From positions 34,779,608-34,843,607 of the forward strand of contig OX442314.1 of NCBI GenBank assembly GCA_949358305.1: 64,000 nt of DNA, given 5' to 3'. The translations under genes and the position numbers were made by a program. Every line of letters begins with the position of its first letter. Position 1 is the stretch's first letter. Under the pieces are notes generated by a model that worked only from the letters and a program-made list of their open reading frames with translations, did not search any database and was not told the DNA's origin. This DNA comes from Strigamia acuminata (lineage: Eukaryota > Arthropoda > Chilopoda > Geophilomorpha > Linotaeniidae). This document shows positions 42,096 through 52,978 of this stretch, one piece after another.

Positions 42096-42240
42096 TACGC
42101 CATCTGTTGTTATTTTGTGTCACCTGGCCAAATGTATTCAAAATTCTGAATGAGGGTCTCCACCGCCAGGGGGATTGTATGGTAATCTCGCGGAACCCAA
42201 CACTAACAGCACTTCCGGTTTCGTTACAATAACGTGTGGT
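42096..42240. repeat. Dispersed repeat, second copy of 4100-4300 block
   Basis: Shares attttgtgtca, ccgccaggggga, gtaatctcgcgg and cacttccggttt in order with the block upstream of the copia fragment. Possibly a solo LTR piece. Confidence 0.45.
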
Positions 42241-42309
42241 TCGTATGCGATAACGTGTTTGCGAATAAAACGACTTAATCCATCCTAAATTAATGCGATC
42301 TTCCATTAT

Positions 42310-42700
42310 CGATTATCAACACGATCGAGTGGCAACAATCCCCATCGCTCCTTGACCAAACGTCCTTGGCGCACACATCGACTCAATACTGTTATTATCA
42401 TCTTCCTGGCTCGCGTCATCCAAAATCGTTCTCGAAAGTTGCTCGGTGTATCTGCTACGGTAGCCCTCCACGTATTTTCCGCTCGTGTTCATCCGTAATT
42501 ATTAACTTCGTGACGTAGTTATTGCTCGGTAAGATGTATGGCTCTCGGACAGCGCGCTCGATATCTGCTAATGCCCAACGATGAGTGGCTTGCATTAACC
42601 CGTCTTCGTCCAAGATTGGCAACATTTAATCAAAACTCATTCTCTGCAAACGTCCAATCCAGTACTTCTCGCCTTTAATTATCTCTTTTCTTGTTAGCTC
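42310..42700 (-). pseudogene. Decayed BEL/Pao pol fragment
   Basis: Minus-strand translation gives EKYWIGRLQRMSF, then LPILDEDGLMQATHRWAL, REPYILPSNNYVTKLI and ERWGLLPLDRV. These match the pre-integrase/integrase N-terminal part of the intact BEL element (its ATHRWGS and EKWGLLPIDRV segments). Several stops and frameshifts interrupt it, so it is an old relic of a different BEL copy. Confidence 0.65.
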
Positions 42701-42970
42701 ACCTTTTATTTTATTATTAGTTCTTAAGTTCTGTGTAAATCGCAGTTGTTCTTGTTACCTTGCTAAATCGCAGTTGTTCTTGTTACCTTGCTAAATCGAG
42801 TGTTATCGATGATTGGACTTCCTCATTTATCGTGTTTTTGTTTGTTTGCACAACAATGTCCTTCTTGATTGGCCATTTTGACTAGTCCTTGCACAACCAT
42901 CGTGGTCCTTTCGTCCAGAAATCGTTATCGGTGAGTTCTTTGATTGTTACGCCTAGCAGAATGTGCACTT
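42701..42970. other. Relic sequence next to the BEL insertion
   Basis: A 36-bp unit beginning aaatcgcagttgttcttgtt occurs twice (about 42735-42800). No gene. It ends with the target site cactt (42966-42970). Confidence 0.4.
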
Positions 42971-43269
42971 TGTGGAAACTGGCGGTTTCCAAAGTGAACC
43001 AGTTTAATTATGTCTTTTAACACCGTGGCGCAAGTGAAAAAAGCTCACTTGTGACCCGGATCTGTATTCTTGGAATTTAAGGATTAGCTTAATCCTTTTG
43101 TGTTATATACCTAAAAATTTGAATAAAATTTCACTGTCTTTTCAAATGTAACCTTGTCTACATCGTTCTTTGAGTTTACAACAACCTTCGATCCGAATCC
43201 GACTCCATCCGTAGTTTTAATAAGTTTAAAGAGTGTTTCATTTATACAAGTTGCTCGTGCAACGTTACA
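42971..43269 (+). repeat. 5' LTR of BEL element
   Basis: Starts tgtggaaactggcggtttcc and ends gcaacgttaca. It is followed directly by a primer-binding site, tggtgccgaaacccggga (43270-43287), for a tRNA I cannot name. Confidence 0.95.
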
Positions 43270-43318
43270 TGGTGCCGAAACCCGGGAAACATTTTTGAAA
43301 ACGAACCAGAACGCGAAA

Positions 43319-46300
43319 ATGGACGATTTGGCAAGAAGTCGTGCACAAAGGGAAACACAGAGAAAAAGCGTGCGTGCGCTTTTTGCGAAATTGACGAAAG
43401 AAATGGCCGAGGATCCCCTCAACGAGGTACGATTATTATGCATACAAGCCCAACTAATCACAAAACGTTTAAAAATCGATAAACTGGACACAATAATCGC
43501 CGACGGGATCACCGACGTGAACGAGGTGGACCAAGACGAATTCGAAGCGGAAGAACTACAAGACGAGATGACCGCCGCCCGAATCACACTCGAAGTCGCC
43601 TTGAAAGAACTCGAGCAAATGAAACAAACACCACCACAGCAAATACCACCGCAAGTACCACTCGCAAATATACCACTAGCTAACCCTCTTTTCGTTCCAC
43701 CTGTGCAAAACCCGAACCCAATCCAACCACAATGTGCAGTGATGAAACTACCGAAGTTAGAAGTCGCCAAGTTTAAAGGCACGCCGGAAACCTGGACGGG
43801 ATTCTGGTCCGACTTCGAATTGAGCGTGCACAATAATACGGCGTTGCCCAAAACCGCCAAGTTTGTATATTTGCGGTCACTCGTCGAAGGACTTGCAGCG
43901 AATGCGATCAGCGGACTGACCGTAACGGAACTTAACTACGACACCGCCATTACCCTACTCACCAATCGATTTGGTCGCAAGGAACAAATTGTCGGTGCGC
44001 ACATGGCCAAGCTGCTCGAAATGCCATCCGTGAAACGAGTAGAAGATGTGGCGGCCCTACGGAGACTCTATGATTTCTGCGACCTGCATATTAAAAGCCT
44101 CGAAAACCTCGGAGTACCGGCGGAAACCTTTGGCCCATTGTTATGCCCACTACTCGCGCGTGCTGTGCCAACCAGCATACAACATGATTTTGCACGTCCA
44201 CGAGGAGATGCACCTTGGGTTGTTAAAGAATTTTTGGACTTTTTTAGATTCGAAGTAGCGATGCGAGAGCGTACAGAAGCCGCAGACAAAACCAACAATA
44301 AAACACAAGAATCGACGGAAGCCCCGAATACCAAAAAAGAAGAGGTGAAGAAAACCAATTACAAGTCTAATAATCACAGTTCCGCTTCAGCCCTCTCCAA
44401 CATTGTCTACAAATGCACGTTTTGCGAGAAAGAAGATCACAAGAGTCCAGACTGTCCGTTGTCCGTGGAGAAACGAAAGGAAGCGTGTTTCAAGGCCCGA
44501 CGTTGTTATCGATGCTTAAAAGAGAATCATCAGGCTCGCCAATGCAACACCCGATTTAAATGCCGAAAATGTGAGCAGAAACATCACACGTATTTGTGCG
44601 ATAAGGAAGACAACAAGAAGACGGAAACAACTTTGACTTCGGCCGTTCAAGAATCAACAAGTACAGAAACCGTGATGTTCCTGCAGGTCGTCGTGTTGGA
44701 GGCCAACGGAGACAACGAGAAGAGAAGAGTCCAATGCTTCTTGGATGGGGGATCCCAAAGAAGCTTTATAACTGAAAAACTGTCGAGAGAACTGCAACTA
44801 GAGAAGATTGGTGAGCAGTCAATCGCCCTCTTGACTTTCGGATCTACTGAACCAACAATTGCCAAACGGAAACAGGTGAAGTTAAGTTTGAATAACTGTG
44901 AAAATAGAAATTGCAATTTAGAAATCAAAGCGCTTGAGTCGCCCTGGATAACTCCAACATTACGAGGAAAACCTGACGAACGAGTATTGGAAAAACTAAA
45001 GAAATACAACATCAAACTGGCTTACGACAACAGCGTTCACAGGGACGACGGCGTTTCCATCTTAATTGGCGTCGACAACTTTTGGAGAGTTACAACGGGA
45101 AAGCAGCAACGCATCGACGAAAATCTCATGGCAATCGAAACCATATTTGGATGGACGTTGCACGGCTCAACCGGAGAGACTGAAACAACCGTGTCGTCTT
45201 TAGTACGGGTAAACAAGATTTTAGTTGCCGATAATACAGATGAACTTTTAGAAAAATTCTGGAACTTGGAATCGATTGGGATTCGCCACGAGACTATGGA
45301 ACCGGGAATCGATGAAGTGGACACGTTGAAACGATTCAAAGAGCAGATCGAGTGGGTAGGTGACCATTACGAAGTGGGATTCCCGTGGAAGATTGACCGC
45401 AAGGAATTGAACGACAATCGAGATGTTGCAAAAAAGCGTTTGTGGAGTTTAATTAACCGTTTTCGAAAAAATCCCAAGTTATATTTAGACTATAAAAAAG
45501 GGATCGACGAACAACTCGCCTCCGGAATCTTGGAAAAAGTTCCGAAGAACTCGAAACCAGACAACCCGTATTATATCCCTCATCGACCAGTAATTGACGA
45601 AACTCGAGCCACAACAAAGCTAAGAATTGTGTATGACGCGTCGTCACACGCAAAAGGATGTTTAGCGCTAAACGACTGTCTGAGTAAGGGTCCGAATATG
45701 TTACCTCATCTAATAAACATTGTTTTGAAGTTCCGAACCGGCAAATACGGCGCAATCGGCGACATCGAGAAAGCCTTCCATCGAATACATCTCAAGACGG
45801 ACGAACGAGACGTCACACGACTTTATTGGATTGAGGACGGGTGGAACGGTGAAGAGTCGGTAAAACTAATTGAATTACGCCAAACTCGAGTTCCATTTGG
45901 GACAGGACCCAGTCCATTTTTACTAAATGCAACAGTAAAAGAACACGTCGACAAGTTTGAAGACCAATACCCGGACACATGCGACAAGCTGAAAGAAGAC
46001 TTGTATGTAGACGATTTTGTAACAAGTATTGACAATTCGAACAAGTTAATTCAAATTTATGATGAGAGTCGTGAGATTTTGCAAGCCGCGAACATGAAAT
46101 TAACCAAATGGAAGTCGAATGATATGAAATTACAAGAGAAAATTATACGAGATGACCCAGATTGTGACGTGACAGTTTTTCAAAAGAAAACTAAGGTTTT
46201 GGGGGTAGTTTGGGATATTGAGTTAGATAAATTGGGATTAGACATTACTGCATTGATTAACGAGATTAACTTGACCAAATACACCAAAAGATTTATTGTA

Positions 46301-48601
46301 AGAATTACCGCAATGATTTTTGACCCGTTGGGAATGGCAAACCCCTTTGTGATAACTGCTAAAATTATTTTTCAGGAACTTTGGAAATTAAATGTTGGGT
46401 GGGATGACGTCATTCCAGAATATGTGAAGATAAAATGGGAAAATTGGTATGTTCAGATACCCTACCTCGAAAATTTAAATTTAGAGCGCAAATTGTTAAA
46501 TTGGGGAGGAAATTGTAGGAAAAGGATTCACATCTTCTGTGATGCCAGTCCGAGAGCGTATGGCGTAGTAGCCTACACTCGAGTTCTGGACGAAACAAAT
46601 GCTGTTAATATTGATTTTATCATTTCCAAGTGTAGAGTGGCGCCTGTAAAGGAACTAACATTACCAAAGCTGGAACTGATGGGCGCGCTACTGGCAACAA
46701 GACTGATTCCAACATTGAAAGCGACTCTTGGGTGTGAGGATTTCACAATTTGGACCGATTCCAAGATAGTTTTGCACTGGATCCGCGACACCAAGAACCG
46801 ACCAGCGACATTCGTGTACAATCGTGTACGAGAAATTGTCGAGAATACATCGAGAGACGATTGGCGCCACTGCCCAGGGAAAGATAATCCGGCCGACCTG
46901 GTAACGAGGGGAGTAAACGTGAAGCAGCTCACCGAGGAACCATTCTGGCTGAAAGGACCGACGTGGATGTCAGGCGACGAATCCGGATGGCCAAATGAAG
47001 ACGATAAAGCAGTTCCAATCGACGAAGATGAAGAAAAAGACGTGATCGTGACGCTGACAGCAATAACAACACCAGACATTGATTTTAACCGTTTCAGCTC
47101 GTGGAAAAAACTAAAAAGAGTTACTGCTTGGGTTTTTAGATATATTACGAATCTGAAGACGAAAAACAGGGATGGAGAACCGCTGAGAAACGAGGAACTC
47201 GAGCAGAGCGAACGATATTGGCTGAAATACTTACAACAAGTGGGATTCCAGAGAGAAATTAGATGTTTGACTGACCAAAAACCAATTGAAAAATCATCAT
47301 CAATTTTGAAGTTGGCGCCAATATTAGACGACAATGGGTTGTTGAGAGCCACACACCGATGGGGATCTGTCGAACTTGACCGCAATACACGCGAACCCTT
47401 TTTATTACCAAACGAACATTTTATAACTAAATTGATTGTTTTAGGCAAACACGAACGAGCTTTACACAGTGGACTGGCCGACACATTGAGTGGACTTCGA
47501 GAGAGATTCTGGATCGCCCGTGCGAGAAAAACAATCAAGGGAATCATCCACAAGTGTGTTTGCTGTCGGAAAATACAAGGACGTTTAGCCAAAGAAAAGT
47601 GGGGATTGCTACCCATTGATCGTGTTACGCCGAGTGAGCCGTTCGAAATATGTGGAGTCGATTTTGCGGGTCCTCTCTACACCAAATTGGGTAACAAAGT
47701 GTATATTGCCCTGTTTACATGTGCTGTGACACGTGCAGTTCACCTGGAATTGCTCTCCAACTTGAGTACCGATAAGTTTATTGACTGTGTGAAGCGTTTT
47801 ATTTGTCGGCGAGGAATTCCCAAAACTATATACTCCGATAACGCCAAAACGTTTAAAAGGACTGACAAGGAAATTAATTTGTTTTTGAAATATTTACCAG
47901 AAGAACAGTTTCAAGGATTTATTACGGAGAAACAAATTACATGGAAATATATTGTTGAGACTGCACCTTGGTGGGGTGGTTTTTGGGAGCGCATGGTGCG
48001 TTCCGTGAAACTGGCGCTAAAGAAAACGATTGGGAAGAACACACTTGATTATGAGGGACTTGTGACCATACTCGCAGAAGCTGAAGCTGTTGTGAACTCC
48101 AGACCATTAACCTATGTTTATGATACTCCTCATGAAGAATTACCCCTTTCCCCCTCTCATTTTCTCTTAGGAAAACGCATTTCATTTCTGCCGACCGCAC
48201 CGAAATATTCCACCAATCCGGGATCAAAAGATGACATCTTAAGAGCGTGGAAATACCGACAAACACTTATCCAACGATTTTGGGACCGTTGGACGAAGGA
48301 ATACTTAATCGAATTACGCCAACACCGAGGCGTCACCAGTCATACGAAATTTAACGTGGGAGACATCGTGATCATCGAGGACCAAAACCGGCCGCGACTT
48401 ACGTGGAAACTCGGACGCATCACCTCCGTGAAGGAGGGTCGTGACGGCTTGATTCGCTCCTGCGAAATCCAGATGTCCAACGGGACACGTCTACGAAGAC
48501 CCATCCAGAGACTATGCAACCTCGAAGTGGAAACCGAAGTCCCAGTCTGCCGGGACGGGGGGACTGTGGAAACTGGCGGTTTCCAAAGTGAACCAGTTTA
48601 A
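43319..48601 (+). CDS. BEL/Pao Gag-Pol polyprotein
   Basis: 1,760 aa from ATG 43319, the first Met after the primer site; the open frame also extends upstream into the LTR. Gag has a DUF1759-type domain (FKGTPETWTGFWSDF, residues ~140-280) and three zinc-knuckle-like motifs near 365-430 (CTFCEKEDHKSPDC, CYRCLKENHQARQC, CRKCEQKHHTYLC). The protease motif reads FLDGGSQRSFI near 474. Reverse transcriptase has YVDDFV near 895, followed by the Pao/RNase H region (FCDASPRAYG, TDSKIVLHW). The integrase has an HHCC finger (~1378-1420), then the Asp, SDNAKT and WWGGFWER motifs (~1446-1550) and a C-terminal DUF5641-type domain (FWDRWTKEYL). The last 12 codons and the stop lie inside the 3' LTR. Confidence 0.95.
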   Translation: MDDLARSRAQRETQRKSVRALFAKLTKEMAEDPLNEVRLLCIQAQLITKRLKIDKLDTIIADGITDVNEVDQDEFEAEELQDEMTAARITLEVALKELEQMKQTPPQQIPPQVPLANIPLANPLFVPPVQNPNPIQPQCAVMKLPKLEVAKFKGTPETWTGFWSDFELSVHNNTALPKTAKFVYLRSLVEGLAANAISGLTVTELNYDTAITLLTNRFGRKEQIVGAHMAKLLEMPSVKRVEDVAALRRLYDFCDLHIKSLENLGVPAETFGPLLCPLLARAVPTSIQHDFARPRGDAPWVVKEFLDFFRFEVAMRERTEAADKTNNKTQESTEAPNTKKEEVKKTNYKSNNHSSASALSNIVYKCTFCEKEDHKSPDCPLSVEKRKEACFKARRCYRCLKENHQARQCNTRFKCRKCEQKHHTYLCDKEDNKKTETTLTSAVQESTSTETVMFLQVVVLEANGDNEKRRVQCFLDGGSQRSFITEKLSRELQLEKIGEQSIALLTFGSTEPTIAKRKQVKLSLNNCENRNCNLEIKALESPWITPTLRGKPDERVLEKLKKYNIKLAYDNSVHRDDGVSILIGVDNFWRVTTGKQQRIDENLMAIETIFGWTLHGSTGETETTVSSLVRVNKILVADNTDELLEKFWNLESIGIRHETMEPGIDEVDTLKRFKEQIEWVGDHYEVGFPWKIDRKELNDNRDVAKKRLWSLINRFRKNPKLYLDYKKGIDEQLASGILEKVPKNSKPDNPYYIPHRPVIDETRATTKLRIVYDASSHAKGCLALNDCLSKGPNMLPHLINIVLKFRTGKYGAIGDIEKAFHRIHLKTDERDVTRLYWIEDGWNGEESVKLIELRQTRVPFGTGPSPFLLNATVKEHVDKFEDQYPDTCDKLKEDLYVDDFVTSIDNSNKLIQIYDESREILQAANMKLTKWKSNDMKLQEKIIRDDPDCDVTVFQKKTKVLGVVWDIELDKLGLDITALINEINLTKYTKRFIVRITAMIFDPLGMANPFVITAKIIFQELWKLNVGWDDVIPEYVKIKWENWYVQIPYLENLNLERKLLNWGGNCRKRIHIFCDASPRAYGVVAYTRVLDETNAVNIDFIISKCRVAPVKELTLPKLELMGALLATRLIPTLKATLGCEDFTIWTDSKIVLHWIRDTKNRPATFVYNRVREIVENTSRDDWRHCPGKDNPADLVTRGVNVKQLTEEPFWLKGPTWMSGDESGWPNEDDKAVPIDEDEEKDVIVTLTAITTPDIDFNRFSSWKKLKRVTAWVFRYITNLKTKNRDGEPLRNEELEQSERYWLKYLQQVGFQREIRCLTDQKPIEKSSSILKLAPILDDNGLLRATHRWGSVELDRNTREPFLLPNEHFITKLIVLGKHERALHSGLADTLSGLRERFWIARARKTIKGIIHKCVCCRKIQGRLAKEKWGLLPIDRVTPSEPFEICGVDFAGPLYTKLGNKVYIALFTCAVTRAVHLELLSNLSTDKFIDCVKRFICRRGIPKTIYSDNAKTFKRTDKEINLFLKYLPEEQFQGFITEKQITWKYIVETAPWWGGFWERMVRSVKLALKKTIGKNTLDYEGLVTILAEAEAVVNSRPLTYVYDTPHEELPLSPSHFLLGKRISFLPTAPKYSTNPGSKDDILRAWKYRQTLIQRFWDRWTKEYLIELRQHRGVTSHTKFNVGDIVIIEDQNRPRLTWKLGRITSVKEGRDGLIRSCEIQMSNGTRLRRPIQRLCNLEVETEVPVCRDGGTVETGGFQSEPV

Positions 48602-48863
48602 TTATGTCTTTTAACACCGTGGCGCAAGTGAAAAAAGCTCACTTGTGACCCGGATCTGTATTCTTGGAATTTAAGGATTAGCTTAATCCTTTTGTGTTAT
48701 ATACCTAAAAATTTGAATAAAATTTCACTGTCTTTTCAAATGTAACCTTGTCTACATCGTTCTTTGAGTTTACAACAACCTTCGATCCGAATCCGACTCC
48801 ATCCGTAGTTTTAATAAGTTTAAAGAGTGTTTCATTTATACAAGTTGCTCGTGCAACGTTACA
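48565..48863 (+). repeat. 3' LTR of BEL element
   Basis: Identical by eye to 42971-43269. It contains the pol stop codon at 48599-48601. Confidence 0.95.
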
Positions 48864-48868
48864 CACTT

Positions 48869-49889
48869 ATACACAACTGTAGATGACGCTGTGGTGGTAC
48901 CATTCGGACTAGATTTATTCTACTAGATTTATTCATGAGTCATTTTATGACCAAAACAATTAAAAGAAATTCATCAGACTTTGCTTCATTTTTAATCAAA
49001 ATAATACCAAATTACTCTGCTTGTACTCTGTTGTTGTACCTCTTTTAATTAAATATTACTCACTACCTATTTTAACCTATTCAACCTATTTTAACTACAT
49101 GTGTAAACAGATGATATTAAAACTTGAGTCCATTACATTTGTCTCTCTACATATTTCTGTTCTGGAATAAAATAAAATTGTTATTTTTAATGAATATCTT
49201 AAAAATAACATAAAACCTTAATTTATCTAATGGATATTTGGACATTTACATCTCCAATGCATTGCAAGCTAGTAGCTGAACCACACGATCAGCATACTAA
49301 CCACACGAGGGCGCCACCGTCGATATGACGTTTACGACGCAACAATGATTGCACAAACTACAAAGGCTCCGACAGAGAGTGTCCGCTCTTACTTTCTTTA
49401 CTCTATGATAATGTGCAAGTTGGGTTGATGGGGGTTTTAGCTGAGCCACAGCTTGGATTTTCTGTATTTGGCACATTTTTTCATCGTCCATGCCCCCCCC
49501 CCCCTGGTTTTCTGGGCCCGTGCTAACTGTAGGTGCTACACCCCTGATTGCTACACCATTAGTAAATCCTCCAAATCATAGCATAGCTTGACTGTTTAAT
49601 GTTTTCTACACGTGAATAATGAAAAGCGCCTTTTTCATTTAATGAGTTAAAGTTACTTTGAGTAATCGATGGTACAGGATTTAAACTGATTGAAACATTG
49701 AAGAGTAGCGCGCGCGCACAAATTGGTTTATATAAGAACAGTAAATATTTTGTTTAAAACAGGATATGTAAATACACTTTCCCCCACCTAGATTTAATCA
49801 TAGACTCATCCCATTAGGTCATCTAAGTGACCCTTGGCGACCAAACATGGCGTCGCCTCCAATTCCCCCTTTCCACTCGTTTTTTTAAA
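48869..49889. other. Non-coding interval between BEL element and array
   Basis: AT-rich sequence with a C-run (about 49493-49503) and no recognisable gene. Short ORFs such as 49297-49491 have no family features. Probably the remainder of older insertions. Confidence 0.4.
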
Positions 49890-50324
49890 CGCCAGTTTTA
49901 ACAAAAACACAATGCAGCGTTTGAAATTTTTACATTTTCTCCTTACAAGAAAAATTCGGACGAATTTTTGTTTCGTTTTTGGTTTTTTAAAATTATTTTT
50001 TGGTTATTATTATTGTATTCTATCACTGTAAATAGCTAAGCTTACGGTGTTGTGGGGATCGTAAATAGAACGCAGAGTCCCCACGTTTAGCCATTAACAG
50101 TTAAAGATATTCTTAATGTTTGAAAGGAGTAAGGTGAAATATTTTGTAGTCAGACACTAGTAACTGTTTCGGTTATTACACACGACTAAGTAGTTAGTGC
50201 ATATAGTATTGAATGGCTCTCTCTTAAATTAGATTGATACAAAAATTAAATTTTTGACACAAAAATCGTCAATTTTAAGTAATAATCCGTAATAATAAAA
50301 TAATTTCAAAATAAATTTGTTTAC
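49890..50324 (-). other. B2 3' flank joined to intron 2: B2 exon deleted in unit IV
   Basis: 49900-50028 matches the 3' flank of B2 (compare 1150-1280), and 50035-50220 matches intron 2 of units I and V (ggtgttgtggggatc). The B2 exon that should lie between is missing, with no inserted DNA, indicating a clean deletion. Confidence 0.5.
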
Positions 50325-50662
50325 AATTTCTGATTTGTACTGCACACACACTGAGAAACGCTTTCATTCCAATCGGCGAAAACACCCTCGTTTTTCTTCT
50401 GGTACAGCACGGTGCATTTTTGGCGACAAAAAAAGCATTTCATGAATTGCTGCCGTTGATTCCAGCCGTAGCCGGCAAACTCGCGAATACTATGAGCGTC
50501 GCCTACAAAAATAAATAACAAATTAACAAAAGCAAATAATTAAAATATTTTAAATTTATTACCAATTTCCGATGACGACAATACGACCGTTTTTAAGTCT
50601 TGGTCGTGACAGAACACGACAGAAATGAGCAGTAAACAAAACAAAACGGGCGAGGAAAACAT
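50325..50662 (-). CDS. Array unit IV: exons 1 and 2 only
   Basis: Exon 1 is 50563-50662 (MMFSSPVLF-like start region with MFSSPVLFCLLLISVVFC from 50662) and exon 2 is 50325-50502, with the family lengths of 100 and 178 nt and a 60-nt intron. Exon 2 has CFFCRQKC and CVC. Its first codon becomes Gly instead of Asp. The donor gtaaac is intact, but the adjacent B2 exon has been deleted. The nearest B1 exon downstream is at 41481-41739. Without a terminal exon the reading frame would stop at the TAA within the donor, giving a 92-residue secreted peptide. Confidence 0.5.
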
Positions 50663-50716
50663 GATGCTTTCTCGAAAAAGTCGTTTGTAAAAATGTCGCA
50701 AATAGAATCGAAATCG

Positions 50717-50722
50717 CACGTG
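50717..50722 (-). promoter_or_regulatory. Conserved CACGTG box upstream of unit IV exon 1
   Basis: Same E-box, 55 nt before the ATG at 50662. Confidence 0.4.
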
Positions 50723-51244
50723 ATGACAACAATGGAGAAAGATGAATGAAAATAAACAATAAAACTGTATATTTTCTGTGTGCTGGGCTACTATTTCTAA
50801 TTTTCGATATTTCTTCCTTAAATTCAGCACTAAACAGTGCTACATTACCATTTAAGCTGGAAAATTTATATTTTAAGCAAGAATATTGCCACTTTAAGTA
50901 AATTAAGCGCCATTTCATGTTAAAACACCATTTCAAGCTATAAAAATGTCATTTTTAGCTGTAAAAATGTCGTCTTTAGCTATAAAATTGCCATTTTATG
51001 CAAGAAAAGTGCCGTTTCAAGCTCTTTTTCAATTGAAAGGGTGGAAAAGAAAATGAAACAAACAATAACTTTTTGTGCACATAACATATTTTTATGTAGG
51101 AGAAACAATACGATTGTTGGTACTTTTTACATTTTCTTCTTACATAAGAAATGTGGACATTTTAAACGAAAATAAACAAGACAAAATTTATCTTTTGTTT
51201 TGTTCATTTTGTTTGCCGTTTTAACATCGTTTGTCATTCGCAGA

Positions 51245-52239
51245 CTATTTTCTGAACAAGTTGACGATGCGGTAGAGTAGGAAAATTCCAAGGCGTCGGA
51301 GGTCGTAACAGAGACCAGAAGAGACTCTAGGATCCGACAGTACCAACGCGAGTCCGGCCACCGCTAATAAAACAATCCAATCCGACCAGCAGATCCTGCC
51401 GCGAGTTGAAAAGTAAATTCCGTAAATCCACGACTATTCATCGCGCGACTACTCATCGTGTACAGCAAATCGCGTCTACATCGTCACTTATTATCGGTTC
51501 AATAATCATTGTATCATTGTATCATTGTATCATTGTATCATTGTATCATACTTGTGTCTCATTTCTTTTTACTCCTTTGGAGTGCGATCAAATAAATAAA
51601 TAAATAAATAAATAATCGCGTGCAAAGTAATCGCGTGGCCAACTCATCGGGGTGACAATTGGGTGGTCGTCAATAAGTAATCGCGCGATTCATCGCGTCA
51701 TTCATCGCATTTCAAAAATCTAAATGATTTTGTACTTTTAAGATTTTTTAGGTGTGTTGGGCAACGTACAACGCTGTACCTTTAACTGTGATTGGTGATT
51801 GAAACCAAACGAACTGTTTAATTGTAATTCACTCAATTTTTTAGCCATTTTTATACAATTGTCCGTCGAATTCTGTAACGAGTCACTTGAAATTGTGGCA
51901 GTTGTTGTTCAACATTCAAGTTTATATTGACGCAGATGCCTCTTTGAGTCAGGGCTGGAGTGGGTACAAATTTAATACCGGGAAATCTGGATGGGACGGG
52001 CCACAGGGATGGGCCACAGAGACGGGCCAGTCGACGACCGCCCAATTGTCGCCCCGATGAGTTGGCCACGTGATTTCGTTGCACGCGATTACTTGTCTGC
52101 GCGATTAGCTGTACACGATGCGTGGTTGCGCGATGATTAGTCGCCGTACCTGATCGAGATCTGTCCTTGTTGCTCGTGGGCCATGCGTTCGCAGTAATCA
52201 GTTTGCCGTACATCGCTCGGATCTTCTTGACTGGATTGC
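51245..52239 (-). pseudogene. Terminal exon B1 of unit V, split by a TIR element
   Basis: The 5' part (about 52150-52239) has QSSQEDPS and TDYCER after a normal acceptor. The 3' part (51245-51425) has GIYFSTRGRICW, the hydrophobic run WIVLLAVAGLALVL and LFRK-TAG, closely matching the exon at 1-199. About 720 bp of foreign DNA separates them and introduces a stop, so the exon as it stands would encode only about 33 residues. Confidence 0.6.
51426..52150. mobile_element. ~0.72-kb element with imperfect inverted ends inside exon B1
   Basis: The left end (cgactattcatcgcgcgact, catcgtgtacagc) is inverted at the right end (gctgtacacgatg, gcgcgatgattagtcg). The interior has about five tcattgta units (51508-51548) and an aaat run (51590-51615). 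The GTAATCGCG-type motifs recur (51620-51700). No ORF for mobility; non-autonomous. Confidence 0.6.
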
Positions 52240-52730
52240 CTATAACGGAATTAGTTTGTTAGCGAGTGCTGTTTTAGTGCCACTTGGACAGATTTACGTG
52301 CGAATTTATATACACTTAGTAAAGAATATTCATTGATGGAAATCTTTTAAATCATGAAGACATTTGGTATCTAAAAGTATATTTTTGCATTCACAAGTAA
52401 TGTTTGAGCAACTGAAAATACACGTGCTGAAAAGTACTATTTAACAAGCTAGTGCCTTTTCACACGGAAAAAGTGTCATTTCACACGAAAAAACACCAAT
52501 TCAGCCGGAAAGAGTGCCCTTAAGTGCCATATTACACTGAAAAAATACCATTTTATGCGAAAAAAAAATGCCATTTTATGCAGAAAATTGCCACTATAAT
52601 TTTACACTAGTGTGCCATTTCAGATTAGAAAAGTGCCATTTCAAGTTAGAAAAGTGCCATTTCAAGTGAGAAAAGTGCCATTTCAAATTCGAAAAATGTC
52701 ATTTCAAGTTAGAAAAATGCTGTGGATTAA
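52240..52730. repeat. Array spacer and short GCCATTT minisatellite, unit V
   Basis: Spacer matching 10238-10680, then degenerate CACACGG and CAAGTTAG units (52450-52720), the same variant order as between B1 and B2 in units I and III, but with only about ten copies. Confidence 0.7.
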
Positions 52731-52978
52731 AAAACACATTGAAACACAAAAGTGTATTCCTTCACAATAAAAATTACAGAAAAGAAATACAAAAAAACAA
52801 TAAATCTTTGAGCACGTATATATTTTTTATCTAGAAATCAGTGCAGTATTTGAAATTTTTACATTTCCCTCTTCATGAAAAATTCAGACTATACAATGTC
52901 CAAACAGGGTTTGTGATTGGCTTTGGGTTTACTAAATTATATTTTGGTGTTTTATTACTGTATCTTCCTCGCATATCA

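Larger units (their letters stand above)
42971..48863 (+). mobile_element. Complete BEL/Pao retrotransposon, 5,893 bp
   Basis: Two 299-bp LTRs (42971-43269 and 48565-48863) appear identical, with tg...ca ends and the 5-bp target duplication cactt (42966-42970 and 48864-48868). It has one long uninterrupted Gag-Pol ORF. BEL/Pao elements occur only in animals. Identical LTRs and an intact frame mean recent insertion. Confidence 0.95.

Noticed and set aside
43154-43318. Upstream extension of the BEL ORF into the LTR
   Set aside because: No suitable ATG before 43319, and the LTR R/U5 and primer site would be inside the coding region.
46573-47616. 347-aa antisense ORF in BEL pol
   Set aside because: Shadow of the integrase/RNase H coding frame; Ser/Leu-rich with no motifs.
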